Assembly (NCBI GenBank): GCA_017621845.1
Contig: JAGASI010000014.1
Location: forward strand, 1-64,000
Direction of reading: 5' to 3'
DNA: 64,000 nt
DNA from: Muribaculaceae bacterium
Lineage (GTDB): Bacteria; Bacteroidota; Bacteroidia; Bacteroidales; Muribaculaceae
Positions 45,770 to 53,172 of this stretch are shown here, piece by piece. A program made the translations under genes and the position numbers. The notes under the pieces are model-generated. The model did not search any database, had not been told where the DNA came from, and saw nothing but the letters and a program-made list of their open reading frames with translations. Numbering within the stretch: the stretch's first letter is position 1; each line of letters begins with the position of its first letter.

Positions 45770-45949
45770 ATGTTAGGGCTTTTTCTTCTATTGATGAGTG
45801 TACTCGTAGGCTACTGTGTCTATGGGCTATCGTTATATATAATGAGGAAAATCCGAGGGGAGGAAAGCTCCAATAAGACGGCAAGCATAATTATCGCGGT
45901 ACTATCGGGATTGGGATTTTGCCAGTGGCTTATTGGGTACTGCCATTGA
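45770..45949 (+). CDS. Moron: 59-residue membrane protein
   Basis: The ATG at 45770 follows a host-type -7 box. The product has two membrane spans (MLGLFLLLMSVLVGYCVYGL and SIIIAVLSGLGFCQWLIGY) joined by a short charged loop. It lies on the opposite strand between terminase genes and overlaps the end of the upstream minus gene by 20 bases. No family is recognised. Confidence 0.55.
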   Translation: MLGLFLLLMSVLVGYCVYGLSLYIMRKIRGEESSNKTASIIIAVLSGLGFCQWLIGYCH

Positions 45950-46544
45950 ATAGCACATTTTCTTCGAGGTCTACTTCCTCGAAGTCCACATCATCAATAT
46001 CTATCGTTTCGGCGCGGTATTTCTCCAGTAGCGCGTCAATCTTCTCCTGAAGATTTGGTATGGGCTTAATGCCGAGTACGGAAGGGTCGTCGGTGGCGGT
46101 GAAAGGCTGCGGAAGAAGCTGCTCCCACGGCACGGCCTGTTCGTCTTCGAGGTCGACGCGGTTGTACTTGGCATAGGCCGAGGCCGCGCGCTCCATAGTG
46201 CGCGTGTCCTTGCGTTTCTTCGCCATAGAGTATGTTTCAAGGAACATTTCATTACTGCGCCATCGGTGCCAGTCGCGGCTCGCCGCCGACAGCGACGGAA
46301 GAAGCTGCTTAATTATGGCGAGGTCGGAGTAAGCGGTGAATTTCGAGAGGCGGTAGCGGTAAAGATGTTCCTCGACAAACTGGCGATCCTTTGCGTCGGG
46401 GTTGGCAATGACCCAGGCGTAAAGGTCGCGTATGCGCAGTACCCGAAGCACCATAGCCTCGGTATATAGCGCGTCCAGTTCCTCTTTGGCGGCAAAGAGA
46501 GAACGGCGGCATACTTCGAGCGTGTCGGGTTGTTTCTTACTCAT
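45930..46544 (-). CDS. Phage protein next to terminase, unknown (possible small terminase)
   Basis: The ATG at 46544 gives 204 residues. It is helical and basic in the first two-thirds (LRVLRIRDLYAWVIANPDAKDRQFVEEHLY, given in parts) and acidic at the C-terminus (IDIDDVDFEEVDLEE). It overlaps the preceding gene by eight bases. Position fits a DNA-packaging role, but which of this pair is the true small subunit is not settled. Confidence 0.5.
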   Translation of the reverse strand: MSKKQPDTLEVCRRSLFAAKEELDALYTEAMVLRVLRIRDLYAWVIANPDAKDRQFVEEHLYRYRLSKFTAYSDLAIIKQLLPSLSAASRDWHRWRSNEMFLETYSMAKKRKDTRTMERAASAYAKYNRVDLEDEQAVPWEQLLPQPFTATDDPSVLGIKPIPNLQEKIDALLEKYRAETIDIDDVDFEEVDLEENVLFNGSTQ

Positions 46545-46827
46545 CGTCTTCCATGTCAAGGAGGTTGTTGGCGGTGTTGACGAGCGCGAGAGGCGAGCCA
46601 ACCTGTGCGAGCATCATTTCCTGTTGACGTAGTTTCACTTTGGAAATGGCCTTGCCGCGATGATAGCGGCGCGACACTTCGCTGTCGCGGTGAGAAATGG
46701 CGTTGCGCAGCACTTCGGGGGCGATGTCGAGTATCACGGCGATGTCGGATATTTTGAGGTATATGCTCGCATATTTCTCGATGTCGGAAAGCTGCTGTTC
46801 GGAGAAAATGATGTTATCGGAGTTCAT
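46537..46827 (-). CDS. Small HTH protein, candidate terminase small subunit
   Basis: The ATG at 46827 gives 96 residues. YLKISDIAVILDIAPEVLRN looks like a helix-turn-helix of the terminase-small/gpNu1 kind. It is followed by a basic helix (RRYHRGKAISKVKLRQQEMM) and a C-terminal helix. This order is usual in small subunits that bind pac sites. It overlaps both neighbours. Confidence 0.6.
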   Translation of the reverse strand: MNSDNIIFSEQQLSDIEKYASIYLKISDIAVILDIAPEVLRNAISHRDSEVSRRYHRGKAISKVKLRQQEMMLAQVGSPLALVNTANNLLDMEDDE

Positions 46828-47347
46828 TGGCGGTGTCGAGGCGTTGGTTATAAAGGTCGTTGAGGGGTACGGAGTGGTTCTCGATGATGTCGAGCACCGA
46901 AGCATGGAGATTGGCGAAAATCTCCGGCGAGGTCGAGATAAATGCACTCTCGGCACGGTTTCCGCGAGTGAGGTTCTGCGAGGTAACGACGGCTACGGTG
47001 TCGCCGCGCCCGGAGCGCACCAACAGGACTTTTGAATGGTTGTCGGCCAGGAAAGTGCGGTCGACAACCTGCACTATGAAGCTCCACAGTTTGACGGTCT
47101 TGTTGGTGGCCTTGTGGTCGAGCAATAGATTGAAGCGCGATATGGGGCGTTTCTTTTTGAGGAAGAAAAGGCGGCGCAGAAATTCTTCGGATATGGAGAA
47201 GGAGGTCTGCCACACCTCGGCGGTGCCGGTCTGTTCCAGAATCCACTCCAGTATGTCGGCTACCTGCACGGCATTTGAGAGATACGCCTGAAAAGGCGCG
47301 TCTTTGAGAGGCCGGAGGATTTCGGAAATGGAGGCCGTGCGTTTCAT
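46814..47347 (-). CDS. Phospholipase D-like (HKD) domain protein
   Basis: The 177-residue protein contains NHSKVLLV followed by SQNLTRGNRAESAFI, matching one HxK...N motif of the PLD nuclease superfamily. The canonical Asp position is not clear. A single motif suggests it dimerises, like small PLD-type nucleases. It lies in the packaging cluster, overlapping genes on both sides, so a role in DNA processing is possible but unproven. Confidence 0.65.
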   Translation of the reverse strand: MKRTASISEILRPLKDAPFQAYLSNAVQVADILEWILEQTGTAEVWQTSFSISEEFLRRLFFLKKKRPISRFNLLLDHKATNKTVKLWSFIVQVVDRTFLADNHSKVLLVRSGRGDTVAVVTSQNLTRGNRAESAFISTSPEIFANLHASVLDIIENHSVPLNDLYNQRLDTANELR

Positions 47348-47865
47348 TGGGGATTATAGCTGTCGTATTTCTGCCAGTTGGAGCGGTATTTCTTATCGAG
47401 GTCGATAAGTTCTTTTAGAAATGGGTAACGCTCGCTGTCGGGGCATACGGAGTTTTCGGCCGAGAGGTTGCGGAGGCGCAGATGCACCTCGCGCATACGC
47501 CGGAGCAGGGAAAGGTTCTCGACGTATAGAGCCTGTATTTCGGGCGGCAGGGCGTCGTGGTCGGCTCGTTTGCCGCGCGGCGTGTCGGAGGGAGCAGCGG
47601 TGTGGAGATTGTTGTCGGAGGCGATAGTGGCAGCTTTCGCGTCCATTTCCGCAACCTGTGCATGGGTTAGGTCTGCGACGCGGAAATTGTAGTGCTTTTG
47701 CAGTTCGGCTTCGAGGCGCGGCATATCGGGCACGGCCAGGAGGTTCTTATACATATTGACGCGCCCGGTCAACTGCAAGAACATCTTGCAGCCGTCGGCA
47801 TAGTCGCGGCTGTCGGGTTTCTCCCGGAGCCACGCGCCGAGTTTTTCGGTAAATTGGTGGTTCAT
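47344..47865 (-). CDS. Phage protein, first gene of the packaging unit, unknown
   Basis: The 173-residue protein is helical and charged. The two blocks EKLGAWLREKPDSRDYADGC and LLRRMREVHLRLRNLSAENS suggest coiled coils. No domain is recognised. It is transcribed from P7 and overlaps the PLD-like gene by four bases. Confidence 0.5.
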   Translation of the reverse strand: MNHQFTEKLGAWLREKPDSRDYADGCKMFLQLTGRVNMYKNLLAVPDMPRLEAELQKHYNFRVADLTHAQVAEMDAKAATIASDNNLHTAAPSDTPRGKRADHDALPPEIQALYVENLSLLRRMREVHLRLRNLSAENSVCPDSERYPFLKELIDLDKKYRSNWQKYDSYNPQ

Positions 47866-47889
47866 TACGGCTTATGATTTTGTCTGATA

Positions 47890-47924
47890 CAAAATTATAT
47901 AGCCCCGGATAGCCGTAAAAAGAC
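47890..47924 (-). promoter_or_regulatory. Phage late promoter P7
   Basis: GTCTTTT (47924-47918), 20 bases, then TAATTTTG (47897-47890) on the minus strand. A rightward moron promoter begins 11 bases away on the other strand. Confidence 0.78.
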
Positions 47925-47934
47925 AGAAAATGCG

Positions 47935-47942
47935 TAACTTTG
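47935..47942 (+). promoter_or_regulatory. Moron promoter -7 box
   Basis: TAACTTTG, ending four bases before the ATG at 47947, back to back with P7. Confidence 0.5.
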
Positions 47943-47946
47943 CACA

Positions 47947-48651
47947 ATGAAGGTTTTTCTAAAAATACTTATTATTCTGTTATGCGCAAGTTTTAATTCT
48001 TGCGTTGGATTTATAGGTAAACAAGTTGACGAAAAATCAACCCGCTATCGCAAAACTCCATTTGGATATGTATTTGCTTCATTTGACGAAGCCAGTACAG
48101 ATAGATGGTTAGGTGATGTAGATGAAGCTACATTTGAGGTAATTAGCCATAGTGATGCACGAGATAAAAATAAATATTGGCATTATGGAATAGAAATAAA
48201 GGGTGCGAACCCTTATACGCTTGTTTTTATAAGTACAAACTTTGCAAAAGATGATAAGACTATATACGATAAGTTCTACAATAATAACGAATGGAGGAAA
48301 TGGACTTGTGGGGTTGATGTAAATACGGCTGAATTTGTAGTAGCAGAGCCTGAAGGAGGTTGGTGCTCATATATAAAAGATAAAGATGCCATTTATTATC
48401 TCAACAAGAAGTTAGATGCAGACCCAACAACATTCCGACAATTTACTGAAATTGGGAGTATTTTTTTAGATTCGCATCATGTCTTTTTTAATGGCGAAAT
48501 ATTGAATGATATTGATGTGTCAACATTGGTATTAAGAGAGAATGGCATTGATTTTGAAGACAAAGACAATTTCTATAAGTATGATGGAGATTGTAAATAT
48601 AAGGAGAGTGAAGGGATAATTCATATACCTTATACCATAATCCCCAAATAG
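47947..48651 (+). CDS. Moron: DKNYY-type lipoprotein
   Basis: The 234-residue protein has a lipoprotein signal (LLCASFNSC). Repeated blocks such as DKDAIYYLNKKLDADPTTF and DSHHVFFNGEIL plus DFEDKDNFYKYDG match the DKNYY repeat family of bacterial surface lipoproteins, whose role is unknown. It is AT-rich and opposite in strand to its neighbours. It sits between two late units. Confidence 0.7.
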   Translation: MKVFLKILIILLCASFNSCVGFIGKQVDEKSTRYRKTPFGYVFASFDEASTDRWLGDVDEATFEVISHSDARDKNKYWHYGIEIKGANPYTLVFISTNFAKDDKTIYDKFYNNNEWRKWTCGVDVNTAEFVVAEPEGGWCSYIKDKDAIYYLNKKLDADPTTFRQFTEIGSIFLDSHHVFFNGEILNDIDVSTLVLRENGIDFEDKDNFYKYDGDCKYKESEGIIHIPYTIIPK

Positions 48652-48656
48652 AATAT

Positions 48657-49313
48657 TTATGCCTTATTGTTAATCCCGGCGATAAAGACGAGGTTCTTGC
48701 CGGTAGGCTGAAAGAGCCGTTTCATTGCAAGCATCGTCTGGCCGGTGGTAACGAAATCATCGAAAACTATAATGTTCTGCTCCGCAGGGCATACATTCAT
48801 TTCAAAGGTCGCGTTCACCCGCTGTTTGGAGCGGCAGAGCGCGACATCTTCATAAAAAGGTATTGCGAGTTGACGGGCAAGGGCGGCGGCAACGAGCGAG
48901 GCGAAGTTGCGCTGACGGTGCCTCCGTTTCGGGGTGGTAATCACCGCCCAGCCTCCGGCGGCGAGGTTATTGCCGAGAACATCGGCGAGAAGCGAGGCGG
49001 TGGCCCCGGCAACTTTCGGAATCATAGCATCGTCGGCCTTAATTTCGGAAAGCGTTTTGCCGTAGACGCTCCGTTTCCACACGGCAAGGAATAAAAGGCC
49101 GGTACGGTATGCAAGCATGGGGCGGCTCTGAAAGTCGCACCTTGCGCCATCGTCGTGCGCCCACTGCTGCCGTTTCTTTACGGCAAACAGATCCTTGCCG
49201 GATTGAGAGGAAGATAAAACGGCGGCAGACGGCGTTTCGAGTTCGGGTGTCGTTATCCCACGGATAATCTCGCCCATGTCAACCGCGCCGCTGCCGTCGT
49301 AAGGGGAAGCCAT
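48657..49313 (-). CDS. ComF-like phosphoribosyltransferase domain protein
   Basis: The 218-residue protein shows the type I PRTase signature IIVFDDFVTTGQTM near residue 188 (PRPP-binding loop). Before it lie TPKRRHRQRNFASLVAAALA and a SKQRVNATF block, matching the ComF pattern of R-x-R-N/G-F...Q/R. In bacteria ComF proteins aid DNA uptake. In the middle of a phage head cluster the role is unknown. Nucleotide salvage or NAD/PRPP chemistry is conceivable. It starts three bases after the 49317 gene. Confidence 0.7.
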   Translation of the reverse strand: MASPYDGSGAVDMGEIIRGITTPELETPSAAVLSSSQSGKDLFAVKKRQQWAHDDGARCDFQSRPMLAYRTGLLFLAVWKRSVYGKTLSEIKADDAMIPKVAGATASLLADVLGNNLAAGGWAVITTPKRRHRQRNFASLVAAALARQLAIPFYEDVALCRSKQRVNATFEMNVCPAEQNIIVFDDFVTTGQTMLAMKRLFQPTGKNLVFIAGINNKA

Positions 49314-49316
49314 CTA

Positions 49317-49901
49317 TCAGGCGGCCTTTTTGGGGTTGATTATCCCGTCTTCGGTGATAATCTCGCCATCGTAGAAAGGCGCGGGCACCTCGTCGGAGGC
49401 CTCAACGTTAATAGTTGTCGAGGTGGTGCCGGAAGCCCCCTGTCCGTTATCCTGGTTCACCGTCGTTTTGGTGAGCCACTTGTCGCAGCCGACAACGCGG
49501 TAATTGTCGTTCATATCCTGTACGATAAAAACATTGTCCGAGTTGTTGAGGTAAGCCGCGGCAGCGGAAGCCTCCACGCCCACGCCGGGGTGTACGGCGA
49601 CGAGCTTGTTAAGCTGTGTCTGCGAGGGAAGCTCGCCCTGCGGCTCGGAGGTAAGCTGCGATTTGTCGGGGAGAATGTCGATGAATTTCCATTTGGCGTC
49701 GGCTTTGAGGGTGAAGTCGCCCTTGTATTTGGCCGACGTCGCGCGTATGCCGTTGGCATCACGTTCAAGGAGCGGCCAGCCCACTATCTCGCTTTTGGCG
49801 AGATAGTAGATACGACGGCGCACACCGGCGTATTCGGGCGTTCCCTGACACCATGCGAGGCTCTTTTGAATGTTGAGGCAAGAAGAAGCTACGTTAGCCA
49901 T
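49317..49901 (-). CDS. Phage structural protein, possible head or tail-tube component
   Basis: The 194-residue protein starts MANVASSCLNIQKSLAWC. It has a beta-rich middle and an acidic, Thr-rich C-terminus (APFYDGEIITEDGIINPKK). It follows the capsid gene by three bases. Likely structural by context, with no family recognised. Confidence 0.5.
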   Translation of the reverse strand: MANVASSCLNIQKSLAWCQGTPEYAGVRRRIYYLAKSEIVGWPLLERDANGIRATSAKYKGDFTLKADAKWKFIDILPDKSQLTSEPQGELPSQTQLNKLVAVHPGVGVEASAAAAYLNNSDNVFIVQDMNDNYRVVGCDKWLTKTTVNQDNGQGASGTTSTTINVEASDEVPAPFYDGEIITEDGIINPKKAA

Positions 49902-49904
49902 ATA

Positions 49905-50879
49905 TTAAGCGGATTTGAGTTTAACAACTTTGAGGAAGCGGCGGTCGATGCTTCGGAACTGTGTGCCGAAGAACATAGCGGCGGCGATAGTCATAGCCCA
50001 CGGTTCCCAGCGTTTGACCTCCATACGGGTGAGGTCGCTCATGTTGTCGTAGGCGTAGAGCATATTGGAGCCGGGGGTGAGGATATACTTGTCCGTACCT
50101 GCTAGGCAGTCGAGGGGCACGATTGTGGTCTTGTTGAAGCTGCCCTCGACAATGGGCTGCTCGTATTTCTTGTTATAGGGCACGGAGTTGTGGGTAACAA
50201 GGTATGCGTCGTTATAGAAGTCGGCAAACTCCGGGTCGCAGAACAGGAACTTGTGCTGCTTTCGCAGATGCGGGTCGCACGAGCGTTCCACCTCTTTTGC
50301 GACATCGACGGCGTTAGTGCCGTCGACAGCCTCGGTAAGCTCGATGAGGTTGTTTTTTGCGACGGAAATGTTGCCGTCCTCCATTTCGCGGTCGAGGATA
50401 GTTCCCCAGCCGTCGAAAAGGTCGGCAGTCGTGTCGCCGTCGGGGTTGCGCCTGGCGGTGAAAAGAACCTCGTGCAGGTGGTGTCCGAGCGAGCGCATGA
50501 CGGCGGCGATGACGAGGCGTGCCGAGGGAGCCTGCATCTGTGCGTCGCCGAGAGTGGCGGTGCCGCGCCCTAAAAGGGTCTGTATGATTTCCAGCGGCTC
50601 GAAGTCCTCGCGCACGTTGCCGAGGTAGGAAGTAATCTCGCGGTAGCCTACTTTGGTGGCCGACGCGCTGCGGCGGTCGCGTCGGTAAGGGGCGAACTGC
50701 CCCGCGCCCTCGACGGAGGGGAGCTTCGTAGGCGCGGTAACTCCGGGCATACCCTGCATATATTTCAGGGCTTCCTCACAGGCAAAGAGCGGCATGAGAA
50801 GAAAGTCGGTCTTCCACTGGATAGCCGCCCTTTCATAGTCGGGGTCGGTGATTTGGATAGAGTGAAGTAAATCGGGCAT
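49905..50879 (-). CDS. Major capsid protein
   Basis: The 324-residue protein follows a protease/scaffold gene, the usual place of the HK97-fold capsid protein. It has an N-terminal helical part, an internal spine with EVERSCDPHLRKQHKFLF, and a C-terminal RSIDRRFLKVVKL. I do not recognise a specific family motif, so the call rests on size and order. Confidence 0.65.
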   Translation of the reverse strand: MPDLLHSIQITDPDYERAAIQWKTDFLLMPLFACEEALKYMQGMPGVTAPTKLPSVEGAGQFAPYRRDRRSASATKVGYREITSYLGNVREDFEPLEIIQTLLGRGTATLGDAQMQAPSARLVIAAVMRSLGHHLHEVLFTARRNPDGDTTADLFDGWGTILDREMEDGNISVAKNNLIELTEAVDGTNAVDVAKEVERSCDPHLRKQHKFLFCDPEFADFYNDAYLVTHNSVPYNKKYEQPIVEGSFNKTTIVPLDCLAGTDKYILTPGSNMLYAYDNMSDLTRMEVKRWEPWAMTIAAAMFFGTQFRSIDRRFLKVVKLKSA

Positions 50880-50926
50880 AATGTACTTGAATTTTGGTTA
50901 CAGAGGGAGGATTTGCGGCATAGAGC

Positions 50927-51973
50927 TTACGGCAGTTGGTCGTAGATCTCGCGGGCGCGTCTGACCGATGCGCTGAAAGCGTCCATAGGGGATTCGGGCT
51001 TTTCGGGCTGCTGCGAAGTGCTGACGATAGCGGAGGTGGTTTCCGCCGGTGCCTTTTCGAGTTCAGCAACACGGGCTTTGAGGGTGGCGATTTCGGTGTC
51101 TTTGGCCTTGATTTCGGAGGCGTTGCCGTTCAGAGCCTTGTCGATTTTGGCAAGTTGCTCCACGGAGAGGCTTGCCGTGGCCTTGTCGCCCGAAAGCTCC
51201 ATAGAATCGAGGGCGAGGGCGGCGCACAGTGCCGGGAAGATGATAGTAGACATTTGGGGAGTATTTGATTGGTTATTGATTACGGGCGCGGCGGCGTTGG
51301 AGGGTCTGAACATAGCGGCAATGGCCGCGAAGAACCTGCCGAGGCCGCTTTCTCTGTCGGCGACGGGCACATTGGGTATAGGCATACCGGCAGCCGCCAT
51401 CGCCGAGGCGGTGGAATCGGTGAGTTTGGGGGCGGTGTCCTCCGGCTCGTCGGTTATTTCATCGACAAAACCCCATTCGAGGGCTTCTTTGGCCGATAGC
51501 CAGCCGCCGACTTTCATAAGGTCAAGGAGTGCTTTGGGGTCTTTTCGGCATTTGGCGGCGTACATGGCGGCAACTCCGGCATCGAGTTTGTCAAGGTCGG
51601 CTTTCTGCCTTTCGAGGGCAGAAATGAGGTCGGCCATCTGGTCGGCGTTGAGGCTCGACCATTTGAAAAATTCGTTGGAGCATTTATGCACGAGGTACCA
51701 AGCGGCGGTGTCGATGCTGACGTGCTTTGCACCGAGGGCGGCGATAGTCGCTGCGGAGGCGTTCATGCCGACGAAATGCACCGACACGTCGCCGTGCAGC
51801 TTGAAAGCGGAGGAAATAGAAAGTGCGGTGGCGAGTGAGCCGCCTGTGCTGTCGATAAGCACGTGAACTGGTTTCCCGGCGTTTTTGGCGAGTATGTAGT
51901 CTACATAATCGCGGTCGAAGTCGTAGCCTCCGACGAAGCCTTTCAGATGCAGGTTATATTTGGGCTGTGGCAT
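50927..51973 (-). CDS. Head maturation protease (ClpP-like) with C-terminal scaffold-like tail
   Basis: The 348-residue protein has a ClpP/crotonase-fold protease in the first 190 residues. IDSTGGSLATALSISSAF forms the oxyanion region, the Ser is in MNASAATIAALG, and the His in WYLVHKC. The last 100 residues form a coiled coil (IKAKDTEIATLKARVAELEK) typical of fused scaffolding. It would cut capsid precursors during prohead maturation. Confidence 0.85.
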   Translation of the reverse strand: MPQPKYNLHLKGFVGGYDFDRDYVDYILAKNAGKPVHVLIDSTGGSLATALSISSAFKLHGDVSVHFVGMNASAATIAALGAKHVSIDTAAWYLVHKCSNEFFKWSSLNADQMADLISALERQKADLDKLDAGVAAMYAAKCRKDPKALLDLMKVGGWLSAKEALEWGFVDEITDEPEDTAPKLTDSTASAMAAAGMPIPNVPVADRESGLGRFFAAIAAMFRPSNAAAPVINNQSNTPQMSTIIFPALCAALALDSMELSGDKATASLSVEQLAKIDKALNGNASEIKAKDTEIATLKARVAELEKAPAETTSAIVSTSQQPEKPESPMDAFSASVRRAREIYDQLP

Positions 51974-51993
51974 ATCTTAATCGTTGTTTGCCA

Positions 51994-52028
51994 CAAAAGT
52001 ACCGCAGTAAATAAAGCGGCTAAAAGAC
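51994..52028 (-). promoter_or_regulatory. Phage late promoter P8
   Basis: GTCTTTT (52028-52022), 20 bases, then TACTTTTG (52001-51994) on the minus strand, followed by TGGCA. It drives the protease-capsid unit. Confidence 0.8.
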
Positions 52029-52050
52029 ACTGAAATTCACGGAAATTTCG

Positions 52051-52058
52051 TAACTTTG
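52051..52058 (+). promoter_or_regulatory. Promoter -7 box of the abi gene
   Basis: TAACTTTG. The nearest ATG (52063) is too close for a leader; the ATG at 52078 fits better. Confidence 0.55.
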
Positions 52059-52077
52059 CAGAATGGGAAATCAAGCA

Positions 52078-52959
52078 ATGACATTAGATAAGCAGGTCAG
52101 GCTTCTACGAAGCAGAGGCATGACTATTGCCGACGAGAACAAAGCCAAAGAGGTTTTGTTAGACGTTGGTTATTATCGTCTTGGTTTCTATTGGTTTCCA
52201 TTTGAGAAGACTTACCCGGCAAAACAAAATCGAACACATGAGTTTGTTGCCGGAGCCAACTTCGATGATGCGGTGAAGCTATATTATTTCGATTACAAAT
52301 TACGGAGCATACTTGCGTTTTATATAAACCGAATAGAGATAAACTTTCGCAACTTCCTGACCTACACGCTTTCCAATAATTATACAGATAACCCGCAGTG
52401 GTTTGTCGATGATACGGTAGTGGCAGAACAGTTTGCGTCGACTTTTGACAGTACGGTTTATACGGCCAGTTTCAAACTGAACTCCGTAATCAGGCAACAT
52501 CACCGCGTCCATCAGGAGGATACATACGCCCCTGCATGGAAAACGATAGAATACATGACATTCGGTAGTGTTATAAATCTCTATAAAGCAATAAAGGATA
52601 GGCGTCTGAAGATAGCAATAGCCAATCATTACGGCATACGCTATATAGAGGTCGTTGAAAACTACCTTGAAATAGTAAGGGAACTCCGTAACTACTGCGC
52701 CCACGGTAATGTGCTATATGATTTTGTGCCTTTCAAATATATCAGGAGAGGCCCGGCAGAAGTACGGGGTGCCAGCAATTTCCGTAATCTTAACGGCTCG
52801 ATAGCAGTAGTCCTTTATATGCTCAAACAGGTTTCGATAAACCGTTATAATGAAATGGTGGAAGAAATTAAGGCACTTATACGACACTACTCACAATCCC
52901 CCAAAGTGGCCGAAATAATCGCCAACATAAGCGGATTAGATGCCTCAAATGTAAAATAA
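52078..52959 (+). CDS. Abi family (AbiF/AbiD, Abi_2) HEPN protein
   Basis: The ATG at 52078 gives 293 residues and the classic start MTLDKQVRLLRSRGMTI. Family motifs follow: YYRLGFYWFPFE, YYFDYKLRSILAFYINRIEINFRN (given in part) and the HEPN RNase motif R204-N-Y-C-A-H209 (R-x4-H). Abi_2 proteins abort infection by competing phages, probably by RNA cleavage. It is a rightward moron with its own promoter, between the late P8 unit and ardA. A small ncRNA with promoter and terminator starts about 60 bases downstream, an arrangement reported for AbiF toxins with RNA antitoxins. Confidence 0.85.
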   Translation: MTLDKQVRLLRSRGMTIADENKAKEVLLDVGYYRLGFYWFPFEKTYPAKQNRTHEFVAGANFDDAVKLYYFDYKLRSILAFYINRIEINFRNFLTYTLSNNYTDNPQWFVDDTVVAEQFASTFDSTVYTASFKLNSVIRQHHRVHQEDTYAPAWKTIEYMTFGSVINLYKAIKDRRLKIAIANHYGIRYIEVVENYLEIVRELRNYCAHGNVLYDFVPFKYIRRGPAEVRGASNFRNLNGSIAVVLYMLKQVSINRYNEMVEEIKALIRHYSQSPKVAEIIANISGLDASNVK

Positions 52960-52982
52960 TCACAACTTTTCTGTTTGAGCCA

Positions 52983-53012
52983 TTGTTATATCAGAAAAAA
53001 TAAGTACCTTTG
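52983..53012 (+). promoter_or_regulatory. Promoter of the abi-associated ncRNA
   Basis: TTG (52983-52985) and TACCTTTG (53005-53012) are 19 bases apart, a full host-type promoter just after the abi stop codon. Confidence 0.75.
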
Positions 53013-53017
53013 CAACA

Positions 53018-53108
53018 TCATAAGTGCAGCTATCGGTTTTAGTCCCGGTACCAGCACTCTAAAAGGGAAAAGAAGCCGCGCATTTTGTCTGCGCGGCTTC
53101 GCCTTTTT
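53018..53108 (+). ncRNA. Abi-associated small RNA, about 90 nt
   Basis: No open frame is present. The 5' part forms one long hairpin: outer stem AGTGC/GCACT (53023-53027, 53054-53058), internal loop AGC/CCA, and inner stem TATCGG/CCGGTA (53031-53036, 53045-53050) with loop TTTTAGTC. A purine-rich single-stranded linker (CTAAAAGGGAAAA) leads to the terminator. With its own promoter it would be made independently of abi. By analogy with AbiF systems it may bind and silence the HEPN protein. Confidence 0.7.
53072..53108 (+). terminator. Terminator of the abi-associated RNA
   Basis: Arms GAAGCCGCGC (53072-53081) and GCGCGGCTTC (53091-53100) are perfect, followed by GCCTTTTTAT. Confidence 0.85.
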
Positions 53109-53172
53109 ATAGCTGACTGTCAAGCAAAAGGGCCGGCTTTCGCCGACCCACCGAGGGAGAGAGGCTTATGCC

